Source: Candidatus Parcubacteria bacterium
GTDB taxonomy: Bacteria; Patescibacteriota; Minisyncoccia; Phycocordibacterales; Zambryskibacteraceae
DNA: 8,184 nucleotides
Direction: 5' to 3'
Assembly: GCA_019661805.1 (NCBI GenBank)
Contig: JAIFWR010000009.1
Span: 1 to 8,184, forward strand
This document shows, piece after piece, positions 1 to 5,049 of the stretch. The notes under the pieces are model-generated. The model had not been told where the DNA came from, made no database searches, and saw only the letters and a program-made list of their open reading frames with translations. Every line of letters starts with the position of its first letter. Position 1 is the first letter of the stretch. The position numbers were made by a program, and so were the translations under genes.

Positions 1-1
1 C

Positions 2-241
2 AGGCGTTCGCACGGCCAGAAGCACTCCGAGCGCGAGCCGGGCTCGATCGGAGGCGGCGGCCGGGCGGGCGGGCGGGTCGCCAAGGGCATGCGTATGGCG
101 GGCCGGATGGGCGGCGACAAGGTGACCGTGAAGAATCTCCACGTCGTGAAGATCCTCCCCGAGTCGAAAGAGGTCTTCGTCTCCGGCGCCGTCCCCGGTC
201 GCCGCGGAGCCAAGGTCCTGATCAAGAACCAAAATAATTAA
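2..241 (+). CDS. rplC: Large-subunit ribosomal protein L3 (uL3), C-terminal part
   Basis: Partial gene. The 5' end lies upstream of the window, and 79 C-terminal residues are readable before TAA at 239-241. Visible family motifs are PGSIG, a basic Gly-rich loop, MAGRMGGDKVTVKNL, and the closing GAVPGRRGAKVLIK, all typical of the L3 C-terminus. L3 is an early 50S assembly protein that binds 23S rRNA, and its Gly/basic loop reaches toward the peptidyl-transferase centre. In E. coli this loop holds a methylated Gln (PrmB target) after GSIG. Here the equivalent stretch is GGGG, so no Gln is available. The loop is encoded by a run of GGGC repeats (63-77). rplD follows after 4 nt, so the two genes are very likely co-transcribed. 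Identification is firm; only the N-terminal region is unseen. Confidence 0.95.
   Translation, partial: RRSHGQKHSEREPGSIGGGGRAGGRVAKGMRMAGRMGGDKVTVKNLHVVKILPESKEVFVSGAVPGRRGAKVLIKNQNN
63..77 (+). repeat. GGGC tandem repeat, possible G-quadruplex motif
   Basis: Four G-triplets separated by single C residues (GGGCGGGCGGGCGGG) lie inside the Gly/Arg-rich loop codons of rplC, on the coding strand and therefore also in the mRNA. This fits the G3N1 x4 pattern that gives stable quadruplexes. It may simply result from GC-rich Gly/Ala/Arg codons. Confidence 0.5.
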
Positions 242-245
242 ACCC

Positions 246-929
246 ATGGAAGCAGCAGTCTACAGCGTCGAGGGGAAGAAGGCCGGCAACGTCGTGTTGC
301 CCGAGGCTCTCTTCGGCGTGAAGTGGAATGCCGACCTCGTCAGGCAGGTCGCCGACTCGCTTCTCTCCTCGAAGCGGAAGAACGTCGCCCACACCAAGAA
401 CAGGGGCGAGGTGCGCGGCGGTGGCAAGAAGCCCTGGCAGCAGAAGGGGACCGGTAGGGCCCGCCATGGTTCCACAAGGTCACCAATCTGGGTCGGCGGC
501 GGCGTTGCCCACGGCCCGAGAAACGAGAAGAACTTCGACAGGACCGTCTCAAAGAAGATGAAGGCCAAGGCCCTCCACACCCTCCTCTCGAGGAAGTGGA
601 AGGACGGCGAAGTGCTCTTCGTTGACCAGATCTCGCTCCCGGAGGGCAAGACGAAGCAGGCAATCGGCGCCCTGACCACGCTCTCGGGCGTGAAGGGCTT
701 CGAGCTCCTCTTCAAGAAGAGGAGGAACTCTGCCGCGATCGCGCTCTCGGCGAAAAACGAGAAGACCGAAAAGGCCTTCAGGAACCTGGGTCAGGTCGAG
801 GTCGTGGAGGCGAGGAACCTGAACCCGCTCACCCTCCTCCAGTACAAGTACCTCGTCGTCGAGAACCCGGATGTCGCGCTCAAAGCTTTCCCGAAGATCG
901 CCAAGGACAGGAAGGTAAAGAAGAACTAA
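246..929 (+). CDS. rplD: Large-subunit ribosomal protein L4 (uL4)
   Basis: The 227-aa product has the normal length for bacterial L4. The long tunnel loop lies at about residues 50-92, with the motifs TKNRGEVRGGGKKPWQQKGTGRAR, here split as NRGEVRGGGKKPW (52-64) and QQKGTGRARHGS (65-76), followed by GGGVAHGPR. The globular Rossmann-like part ends with VEARNLNPLTLLQY. L4 binds 23S rRNA, and its loop forms part of the exit-tunnel constriction with L22. In E. coli L4 also represses the S10 operon. Here a terminator after rplB would separate any such control from rpsS onward. The ATG is 4 nt after rplC, with no Shine-Dalgarno sequence. Arginine is coded mostly by AGG (11 of 15 codons), and a tandem AGG-AGG makes a perfect SD-like AGGAGG at 720-725 inside the gene. 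Confidence 0.98.
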   Translation: MEAAVYSVEGKKAGNVVLPEALFGVKWNADLVRQVADSLLSSKRKNVAHTKNRGEVRGGGKKPWQQKGTGRARHGSTRSPIWVGGGVAHGPRNEKNFDRTVSKKMKAKALHTLLSRKWKDGEVLFVDQISLPEGKTKQAIGALTTLSGVKGFELLFKKRRNSAAIALSAKNEKTEKAFRNLGQVEVVEARNLNPLTLLQYKYLVVENPDVALKAFPKIAKDRKVKKN

Positions 930-930
930 C

Positions 931-1224
931 ATGACCGACAAAATTATCGAGAAGAAGAGCGTCCTCATTCGCCCCCGCTTGAGCGAGAAGGCGATTGTCG
1001 GCGCCGATAAGAATCGCGCCTACGTCTTCGAGGTCTCGCCGGACGCCACCAAGAGTCAAATCGCCGCCTCGGTGAAGGCCGCCTACAAAGTCGTGCCAGT
1101 CAAGGTGAGGACGGCAAGGATTGCGGACAAGGCGGTGTTCGTCCGCGGCAAGCACGGCACTAGGCGCGGCGGCAAGAAGGCCTATGTCTACTTGAAGAAG
1201 GGCGACAAGATCGAACTCATTTAA
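931..1224 (+). CDS. rplW: Large-subunit ribosomal protein L23 (uL23)
   Basis: The 97-aa product is of usual length. It shows the L23 pattern: an N-terminal RPRLSEKA motif (residues 14-21), YVFEV, KSQIAASVKAAYKVVPVKVRTARI, a basic loop rich in Gly/Arg (about 70-83), and a final KKAYVYLKKGDKIEL strand. L23 sits at the polypeptide exit and is the main docking site for trigger factor and SRP, next to L29 on the ribosome. L29 itself is missing from its usual gene position in this window. The ATG follows the rplD stop by one nucleotide, with no SD sequence, which suggests translational coupling. The identification is firm. Confidence 0.97.
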   Translation: MTDKIIEKKSVLIRPRLSEKAIVGADKNRAYVFEVSPDATKSQIAASVKAAYKVVPVKVRTARIADKAVFVRGKHGTRRGGKKAYVYLKKGDKIELI

Positions 1225-1228
1225 TGCC

Positions 1229-2065
1229 ATGAAGCACTACAAGCCCACCACGAAGTCGAGGAGGAACATGTCCGGCATCAATTACCGGCAGGTCCTTACC
1301 AATGACCGCCCGGAGAAGAGCCTCACCAAGGGCTTCCGCCGCGGCTCGGGCAGGGCGGGGGGCTTCATCACGACCCGGCACAAGGGAGGCGGCCACAAGA
1401 GGACCTTCCGCGATGTCGACTTCTACTACGACAAGGTCGAGGTGCCGTTCACTATTAAGACCATCGAGTACGATCCGAACCGCTCGGGCTTCATCGGCCT
1501 CGCCCAGTACAAGGATGGCGAGAAACGCTACGTCCTCCTCCACAACAGTGCCAAGGTCGGCGACACCTTCATCGTCTCCGAGAAGGCTGCCCAGACTCCC
1601 GGCAACCGGATGCCCATCGGCAACATGCTTGTCGGCACCTTCGTCTACAATGTCGAGTTCAAGCCCAAGGGCGGCGCGAAGATTGCCCGCTCCTCCGGCG
1701 ACTATGCCGAAGTCCTCGCCAAGGACGGCGGCTATGTGGACTTGAAGATGCCCTCAAGCGAGGTGAGGAAAGTTCCCGCTGCCGCCTGGGCCTCGATCGG
1801 CGAAGTCTCGAACAACGAGAACAGGCTCGTCTCCCTCGGCAAGGCCGGCCGCTCGCGCTGGCTCGGCATCCGCCCGACGGTGCGCGGCACCGCCATGAAC
1901 CCGGTCGACCACCCGCACGGCGGAGGCGAAGGCAGGCAGGGCCGCGGCCGCCGCCGCGCCATCTCGACCTACGGCAAGCCGACCGGCAAGGGCCAGAAGT
2001 CGCGCCGCTCCAAGAAGTATTCAAACAAGTTTATCGTGCGCCGCCGCAAGGTCGGGAAGAAGTAA
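1229..2065 (+). CDS. rplB: Large-subunit ribosomal protein L2 (uL2)
   Basis: The 278-aa product is full length. It starts with the family signature KHYKPTTKSRRNMS, then ITTRHKGGGHKR (residues 48-59), YDPNRSGFIGL, and the C-terminal NPVDHPHGGGEG (224-235), including the conserved histidine needed near the peptidyl-transferase centre. It ends with KKYSNKFIVRRR. L2 is a primary 23S binder required for subunit association. The start at 1229 is chosen because residues 1-13 match the conserved L2 N-terminus. A perfect AGGAGG (1259-1264) precedes the in-frame Met14 (1268), but starting there would remove conserved residues. The gap from rplW is 4 nt. The gene ends the first transcription unit, since a strong hairpin follows 9 nt after the stop. 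Confidence 0.98.
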   Translation: MKHYKPTTKSRRNMSGINYRQVLTNDRPEKSLTKGFRRGSGRAGGFITTRHKGGGHKRTFRDVDFYYDKVEVPFTIKTIEYDPNRSGFIGLAQYKDGEKRYVLLHNSAKVGDTFIVSEKAAQTPGNRMPIGNMLVGTFVYNVEFKPKGGAKIARSSGDYAEVLAKDGGYVDLKMPSSEVRKVPAAAWASIGEVSNNENRLVSLGKAGRSRWLGIRPTVRGTAMNPVDHPHGGGEGRQGRGRRRAISTYGKPTGKGQKSRRSKKYSNKFIVRRRKVGKK

Positions 2066-2074
2066 GTCTCTCCC

Positions 2075-2110
2075 AAAGGCCCCGGCTTTTGCCGGGGCCT
2101 TTGTTATTTT
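2075..2110 (+). terminator. Rho-independent-type terminator after rplB
   Basis: There is a perfect 12-bp stem (2075-2086 with 2091-2102, core GGCCCCGGC/GCCGGGGCC) and a TTTT loop, followed by a T-rich stretch ending TTATTTT. It lies directly after the rplB stop and should separate the rplC-rplD-rplW-rplB unit from the downstream genes. Confidence 0.85.
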
Positions 2111-2128
2111 AAAAAGTGGGGATACAAT
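2101..2128 (+). promoter_or_regulatory. Putative promoter for the 126-aa gene
   Basis: A -35-like TTGTTA (2101-2106) and a -10-like TACAAT (2123-2128) are separated by 16 nt. The -35 box overlaps the last bases of the rplB terminator. The predicted start is near 2135, which leaves a leader of about 40 nt. That leader contains a small inverted repeat (GTACG 2142-2146 / CGTAC 2151-2155) and an SD-like GAGG at 2167-2170, 6 nt before the ATG. This is a consensus match only. Confidence 0.5.
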
Positions 2129-2176
2129 GCGGGTAGGACCCGTACGTCGTCGTACTCCATCGCGTCGAGGTGGACC

Positions 2177-2557
2177 ATGATGCAGTTTCGGATGTATCCG
2201 GTGGTGGGGAGCAATGTCCTCCAGATTCACGTCAACCAGCAACTTCTTCACGACAAAGGACCGATAACTCTCTTTCCCAAGGACAGCGAAGCGGTAGCGA
2301 AAGCCAAACTCGAGACGAAGTCGCCGTGCGCCACAAAGGTCGCCACCTTCTACTGGACGCTCCGGGGGCTTCCAGGCACGACCGGCTGGATGACGATCTA
2401 CCAGTTCTTCGTCGACGTCGGGTACGAATCCGACTGCTTCGAAGCGGAGCTCGCAGTGTGGGTGCGGGAAGCGCTCGAGTTCCTTTCTTCGGACGGCAAC
2501 ATCGAGCCGATGAAGGAAACAATCGTTCCCATCACCAAAAAGCTTCGGCTCGAGTAG
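2177..2557 (+). CDS. Hypothetical protein, 126 aa
   Basis: I do not recognise this family. The product is soluble-looking, with no signal peptide or membrane segment. It has an aromatic-rich middle (residues 58-84, including TFYW and YQFFVDVGYE), two cysteines (51 and 87), and a likely helix at about 88-104 (FEAELAVWVREALEFL). The frame is supported by codon use like its neighbours (GTC, CTC, GCC, AAG, GAG), and by a promoter-like sequence before it and a terminator after it. It starts with ATG-ATG, so 2180 is possible as the start. GAGGTGG just upstream is the best SD-like sequence in the window, unlike the ribosomal-protein genes. It ends with TAG and appears to be a single-gene unit inserted between rplB and rplJ. 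Its function is unknown. Confidence 0.65.
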   Translation: MMQFRMYPVVGSNVLQIHVNQQLLHDKGPITLFPKDSEAVAKAKLETKSPCATKVATFYWTLRGLPGTTGWMTIYQFFVDVGYESDCFEAELAVWVREALEFLSSDGNIEPMKETIVPITKKLRLE

Positions 2558-2586
2558 ATTGGAGTAAATCAAGAGAGATTCAACCC

Positions 2587-2625
2587 AGGGCGGCGTCGCA
2601 GAGCGACGCCGCCCTTTGCAATTTC
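2587..2625 (+). terminator. Terminator after the 126-aa gene
   Basis: A perfect 13-bp GC-rich stem (2587-2599 with 2603-2615) closes a 3-nt AGA loop (or 5 nt if the last pair is open). It is followed by the T-containing stretch TTGCAATTTC. It lies 29 nt after the TAG stop. The U-tract is interrupted, so efficiency is uncertain, but the stem itself is unambiguous. Confidence 0.75.
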
Positions 2626-2643
2626 TATAGAAATCTGTAAAGT
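2616..2643 (+). promoter_or_regulatory. Putative promoter of rplJ-rplL
   Basis: A -35-like TTGCAA (2616-2621) begins right after the previous terminator stem. A -10-like TAAAGT (2638-2643) follows after 16 nt. The predicted start, near 2650, is just ahead of the L10-leader-like structure, which supports the placement. The -10 box matches only 4 of 6 consensus positions. Confidence 0.5.
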
Positions 2644-2651
2644 ATGCCCTG

Positions 2652-2695
2652 TAAGGTCAAAGACAGGTGGCGTCCATAAGTCCGCCCGAGATCGA
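2652..2695 (+). ncRNA. L10-leader-like RNA element upstream of rplJ
   Basis: The stretch has the arrangement I know from bacterial rplJ leaders, where L10 in complex with L12 binds a kink-turn. The outer pairing is GGTC (2655-2658) with GATC (2690-2693). A purine-rich internal strand AAAGACA (2659-2665) comes next. The inner stem pairs GGTGG (2666-2670) with CCGCC (2682-2686), followed by CGAG on the 3' side. The match to the pattern CAAAGAC...GG.GG / CC.CCCGAG is close. It sits about 50 nt before the rplJ ATG, where autoregulation would be expected. The element is inferred by eye, without a covariance search. Confidence 0.7.
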
Positions 2696-2741
2696 ATTCT
2701 CTTTACCTTATACGTGTCCATTACCAGCCTAGTAGCTCATT

Positions 2742-3230
2742 ATGGCTATTACCCGTGAGAAAAAGGGAGAAATTGTTGACAAGCTGACCACCGCCTTCAA
2801 GGGCGCGGCTTCCGTCGTCTTCGTGAACTTCAAAGGCCTTTCGGTCGGGAACACGACCGAGATGCGCCGGACGCTCAAGAACCAGGGCGTCTCCTACACC
2901 GTGGCCAAGAAGAGCCTTACCAAGAAGGCGCTTGAAGGGGAGAAGTTTGAGGGCGAAGCCCCGACCCTTCCCGGCGAGCTCTCGCTTGCGTGGGGCGCCG
3001 ACATGGTCGCACCGGCTCGCGAAGTGTACGGCTTCATGAAGAAGTTCCCTGAGAATCTCAAAATTCTCGGAGGCATCTTCCAGGGTCGCTACGTCCTCGC
3101 AGGGGAGGTGGAAGAGATGGCCAAGATTCCGACCAGAGAAGTGCTCCGTGGCAAGTTCGTGAATATCATTAACTCCCCAATACAGCGTTTCGCGATCGCG
3201 CTTAATGAGATCGCCAAGAAGAAAGCTTAA
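2742..3230 (+). CDS. rplJ: Large-subunit ribosomal protein L10 (uL10)
   Basis: The 162-aa product is of usual length. The N-terminal rRNA-binding domain shows REKKGEIVDKL, VVFVNFKGLSV, the RRTLKNQGVSYTVAKKSL segment (about 42-59), and later PENLKILGGIFQG. The C-terminal helix that carries L12 dimers is at about residues 128-162 (IPTREVL to LNEIAKKKA). L10 binds 23S rRNA at the GTPase-associated centre and anchors the L7/L12 stalk. In most bacteria rplJ-rplL follow rplK-rplA and precede rpoBC. Here they lie inside the S10/spc cluster, with neither on this window. The start is chosen from the conserved N-terminus. No SD precedes it. A leader resembling the L10 autoregulatory element lies upstream. 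The gap to rplL is 9 nt. Confidence 0.97.
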   Translation: MAITREKKGEIVDKLTTAFKGAASVVFVNFKGLSVGNTTEMRRTLKNQGVSYTVAKKSLTKKALEGEKFEGEAPTLPGELSLAWGADMVAPAREVYGFMKKFPENLKILGGIFQGRYVLAGEVEEMAKIPTREVLRGKFVNIINSPIQRFAIALNEIAKKKA

Positions 3231-3239
3231 TTAACCCTT

Positions 3240-3611
3240 ATGTCAGAAAAATCAGAAAAGATTATCAAGGAGGTTGAGGAGATGTCCGTTCTCGAGCTAA
3301 ACGAGCTCGTCAAGGCCTTCGAAGAGAAGTTCGGCGTATCCGCAACCGCGGTCGCCGCCGCTCCGGCAGCCGGAGGCGCGGGCGAGGCCGCCGAGGAGAA
3401 GGCGACTGCCAACGTCGAACTCTCCGCCTCGGGCGACAACAAGATTGCCGTCATCAAGGCCGTCAAGGAAGTCCTGGGTCTTGGACTCAAGGAGGCCAAG
3501 GACCTCGTCGACGCCGCTCCTTCGATGCTCAAGAGCGACATGAAGAAGGAGGAGGCAGAGGCCTTCAAGAAGCAGATTGAGGAAGCGGGCGGCAAAGTGA
3601 CGCTGAAATAA
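3240..3611 (+). CDS. rplL: Large-subunit ribosomal protein L7/L12 (bL12)
   Basis: The 123-aa product is of usual length. Residues 1-36 form the dimerisation and L10-binding domain ([17 protein letters not shown], then FEEKFGVSA). Residues 37-56 are an Ala/Gly/Glu-rich flexible hinge. Residues 57-123 are the factor-binding C-terminal domain, with [20 protein letters not shown] and [11 protein letters not shown]12 is the mobile stalk protein that recruits translational GTPases. The start at 3240 is supported by alignment of the N-terminal domain with E. coli L12, where the internal Met of the MSV motif also falls at residue 15. A perfect AAGGAGG (3267-3273) stands 8 nt before that internal Met15. 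The gene is co-transcribed with rplJ. Confidence 0.98.
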   Translation: MSEKSEKIIKEVEEMSVLELNELVKAFEEKFGVSATAVAAAPAAGGAGEAAEEKATANVELSASGDNKIAVIKAVKEVLGLGLKEAKDLVDAAPSMLKSDMKKEEAEAFKKQIEEAGGKVTLK

Positions 3612-3629
3612 CGAAATCCCGGGCTTCTC

Positions 3630-3668
3630 AAGCACAAATCCCCGCATTGCGGGGATTTGTGCTTGTAT
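3630..3668 (+). terminator. Terminator-like hairpin after rplL
   Basis: A perfect 16-bp stem (3630-3645 with 3649-3664) has a 3-nt ATT loop and lies 18 nt after the rplL stop. There is no continuous U-run after it, only TGTATT. The 3' arm also carries part of the promoter and dyad of the next gene. Confidence 0.75.
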
Positions 3669-3674
3669 TACAAT
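3647..3674 (+). promoter_or_regulatory. Putative promoter of the winged-helix gene, overlapping the terminator
   Basis: TACAAT (3669-3674) matches the -10 consensus at 5 of 6 positions. A weak TTGCGG (3647-3652) lies 16 nt upstream, within the terminator hairpin. The ATG of the next gene begins 7 nt after the last base of the -10 box, so transcription could begin at the start codon. The -35 box is poor, so this is tentative. Confidence 0.4.
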
Positions 3675-3681
3675 ACGCACA
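3658..3681. promoter_or_regulatory. Imperfect dyad over the -10 box and start of the winged-helix gene
   Basis: The inverted repeat has two parts. Inner arms GTATT (3665-3669) and AATAC (3672-3676) flank AC. Outer arms TGTGC (3658-3662) and GCACA (3677-3681) match exactly, with an extra TT on the left side. The dyad covers the -10 box and the A of the ATG, which is where a repressor would block transcription. Autoregulation by the encoded winged-helix protein is an inference. Confidence 0.45.
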
Positions 3682-4277
3682 TGTCAAAGTCGATCGCCTA
3701 CATCTTCGGCTCCGAGGCCAAGGTCAAGATCATGCGCCTCTTCATCTTTAACCCCACCCTCGCCTTCACTCCCGCCGAGATTGCCAATCGCGCCAAGGTC
3801 GGCTCCTCGGCCACCCGTAAGGAGCTCGGGAACCTCATCAAGGCGGGTCTCGTGAGGAAGCGGGGCAAGTCATATACCTTGAACCGCGCCTACCGCTACC
3901 TCCCGGCCGTAGGGAACTTCCTCATCGACGCAAACCCCCTCTCGGAGAAGGAAATCGTGCGAAAGATCTCCACCGCGGGCGCGATCAAGCTCATTCTCAC
4001 CTCGGGCGTCTTCCTCCACAACCCGGACGCGCGGGTGGACATCCTCATCGTTGGCGACCACATCAAGCAGGGGAAGCTCTTCTCTGTCATGAGCACGATC
4101 GAGGCCGAGCTAGGCAAGGAGTTGCGCTACGCCGTCTTCGAGACTTCCGACTTCCAGTACCGCCTGGGCGTCTACGACAAGCTCATCCGCGACATCCTCG
4201 ACGCCCGGCACGAGAAGATCTTGAACAAGCTCGGCCTTGAGGCTCCGGTCGTCGCCAAGGTTATCCACAGCGCTTAA
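3681..4277 (+). CDS. Winged-helix DNA-binding protein with degenerate nucleotidyltransferase-like domain
   Basis: The product has 198 aa. Residues about 10-72 look like a winged helix: EAKVKIMRLFIFNP, then FTPAEIANRAKVGSSATRKEL as the helix-turn-helix, NLIKAGLVRKRGKSYTLN as the wing. The second half (about 100-185) resembles a small nucleotidyltransferase fold, with a strand ARVDILIVGD (117-126) in the position of the DxD strand. The usual GS and paired acidic residues are not intact (SGV; R-V-D instead of D-x-D), so catalysis is doubtful. Proteins of this type are common in Parcubacteria and are usually annotated only as regulators. The ATG at 3681 is preferred over an upstream TTG at 3657, which lies inside the terminator stem. 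It has its own promoter-like sequence. Its targets are unknown. Confidence 0.75.
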   Translation: MSKSIAYIFGSEAKVKIMRLFIFNPTLAFTPAEIANRAKVGSSATRKELGNLIKAGLVRKRGKSYTLNRAYRYLPAVGNFLIDANPLSEKEIVRKISTAGAIKLILTSGVFLHNPDARVDILIVGDHIKQGKLFSVMSTIEAELGKELRYAVFETSDFQYRLGVYDKLIRDILDARHEKILNKLGLEAPVVAKVIHSA

Positions 4278-4303
4278 AATAAGGCTCTTTTCGGTTGTAT
4301 AAT
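4274..4303 (+). promoter_or_regulatory. Promoter of the conserved-TM-helix protein gene
   Basis: A perfect -10 consensus TATAAT (4298-4303) has a -35-like TTAAAA (4274-4279) 18 nt upstream, overlapping the stop of the winged-helix gene. An inverted repeat, TGTAT (4296-4300) / ATACA (4306-4310), covers the -10 box. I saw no terminator between the two genes, so read-through is also possible. Confidence 0.55.
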
Positions 4304-4355
4304 TGATACATACCCCTTTTAGAGTGGTAATTAGCAGTTAGTGCATTCCAACAAT

Positions 4356-5042
4356 ATGTTATTCAGCACATGGGGACAGGTATTGACGCTCTCCTTCCAG
4401 AACCTCTGGGTGGGAGTCATCAATTTCGTCCCGAATCTGATCATCGCCCTGGTCATCCTCGTCGTAGGATGGCTCATCGGCACCCTCTTGGGCAGGGCGG
4501 TTTGGCAGGTCTTCAAGTCCCTTAAGGTCGACGAGGCTCTCCGCAAGGCAGGCCTTGAGTCCTTCCTCCACAGGGGAGGGGTTCGCCTTGATTCCGGCGC
4601 CTTCTTCGGCGCCTTGGTCAAGTGGTTCGTGATCGTCGTCTTCCTCGTGGCGGCATTTGACGTCCTGGGCTTGAACCAGGTCAATGTCTTCCTCCAGGAC
4701 GTCGTCTTGGGCTACCTGCCCCGCGTCATCGTCGCGGCCCTCGTCCTCCTCGTCGGAGGCGTGGTCGGCGACGTGATCGGCAGGATCGTCACCACTTCGG
4801 CCAGGACGGCCAGCATCCACTCCGCGCACTTCGCGGGAGCGATCGCCAAGTGGGCCGTCTGGGTCTTCGCCATCCTCGTGGCCTTCTCGCAGCTCGGCAT
4901 CGGCGCGGCCTTCAGCCAGACCCTCTTCACGGGCATCGTCATCGCCATCTCGCTTGCTCTCGGACTCTCCTTCGGCCTTGGCGGCCAGGAGGCGGCAGGA
5001 CGCTTCATCGAGCGCCTCCGCTCCGAGATGAGGGGAAGCTAG
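4356..5042 (+). CDS. Conserved TM-helix membrane protein, MscS-like without beta domain
   Basis: The 228-aa product has five likely membrane segments at about residues 22-46, 84-106, 119-143, 161-182 and 187-210. It consists of two copies of the conserved TM-helix unit: FVPNLIIALVILVVGWLIG and YLPRVIVAALVLLVGGVVG, each followed by a second hydrophobic segment. The end, ALGLSFGLGGQEAAGRFIERL, resembles the pore helix of small-conductance mechanosensitive channels. The protein stops there, so the MscS beta and C-terminal cytoplasmic domains are absent. The start could also be the GTG at 4341, adding five residues. ATG 4356 is chosen as the more usual codon, and neither has an SD. It is probably a membrane protein of the PF05552 type. 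Channel activity is not shown. It ends with TAG, unlike the ribosomal genes. Confidence 0.8.
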   Translation: MLFSTWGQVLTLSFQNLWVGVINFVPNLIIALVILVVGWLIGTLLGRAVWQVFKSLKVDEALRKAGLESFLHRGGVRLDSGAFFGALVKWFVIVVFLVAAFDVLGLNQVNVFLQDVVLGYLPRVIVAALVLLVGGVVGDVIGRIVTTSARTASIHSAHFAGAIAKWAVWVFAILVAFSQLGIGAAFSQTLFTGIVIAISLALGLSFGLGGQEAAGRFIERLRSEMRGS

Positions 5043-5049
5043 TTCGCCC

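Noticed and set aside
260..715. Minus-strand open frames opposite rplD and other ribosomal genes
   Set aside because: GC-rich codon bias creates long antisense frames. None shows family motifs or its own signals.
1224..1232. ATG overlapping the rplW stop (TAATG)
   Set aside because: It encodes only Met-Pro before a TGA. The conserved L2 start is at 1229.
2021..2572. Long minus-strand reading frame (183 codons) opposite the 126-aa gene
   Set aside because: It runs over the rplB terminator and into the rplB end, shows no family motifs, and has no start signal. The + strand frame fits the promoter and terminator better.
2170..2640. Alternative + frame starting with GTG at 2170
   Set aside because: It reads through the terminator hairpin at 2587-2615 and into the rplJ promoter, and its composition is low-complexity Arg/Ser. 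It is a shadow of the 2177 gene.
3657..3680. TTG start at 3657 for the winged-helix gene
   Set aside because: It lies inside the rplL terminator 3' arm and upstream of the -10 box. The ATG at 3681 is a better start.
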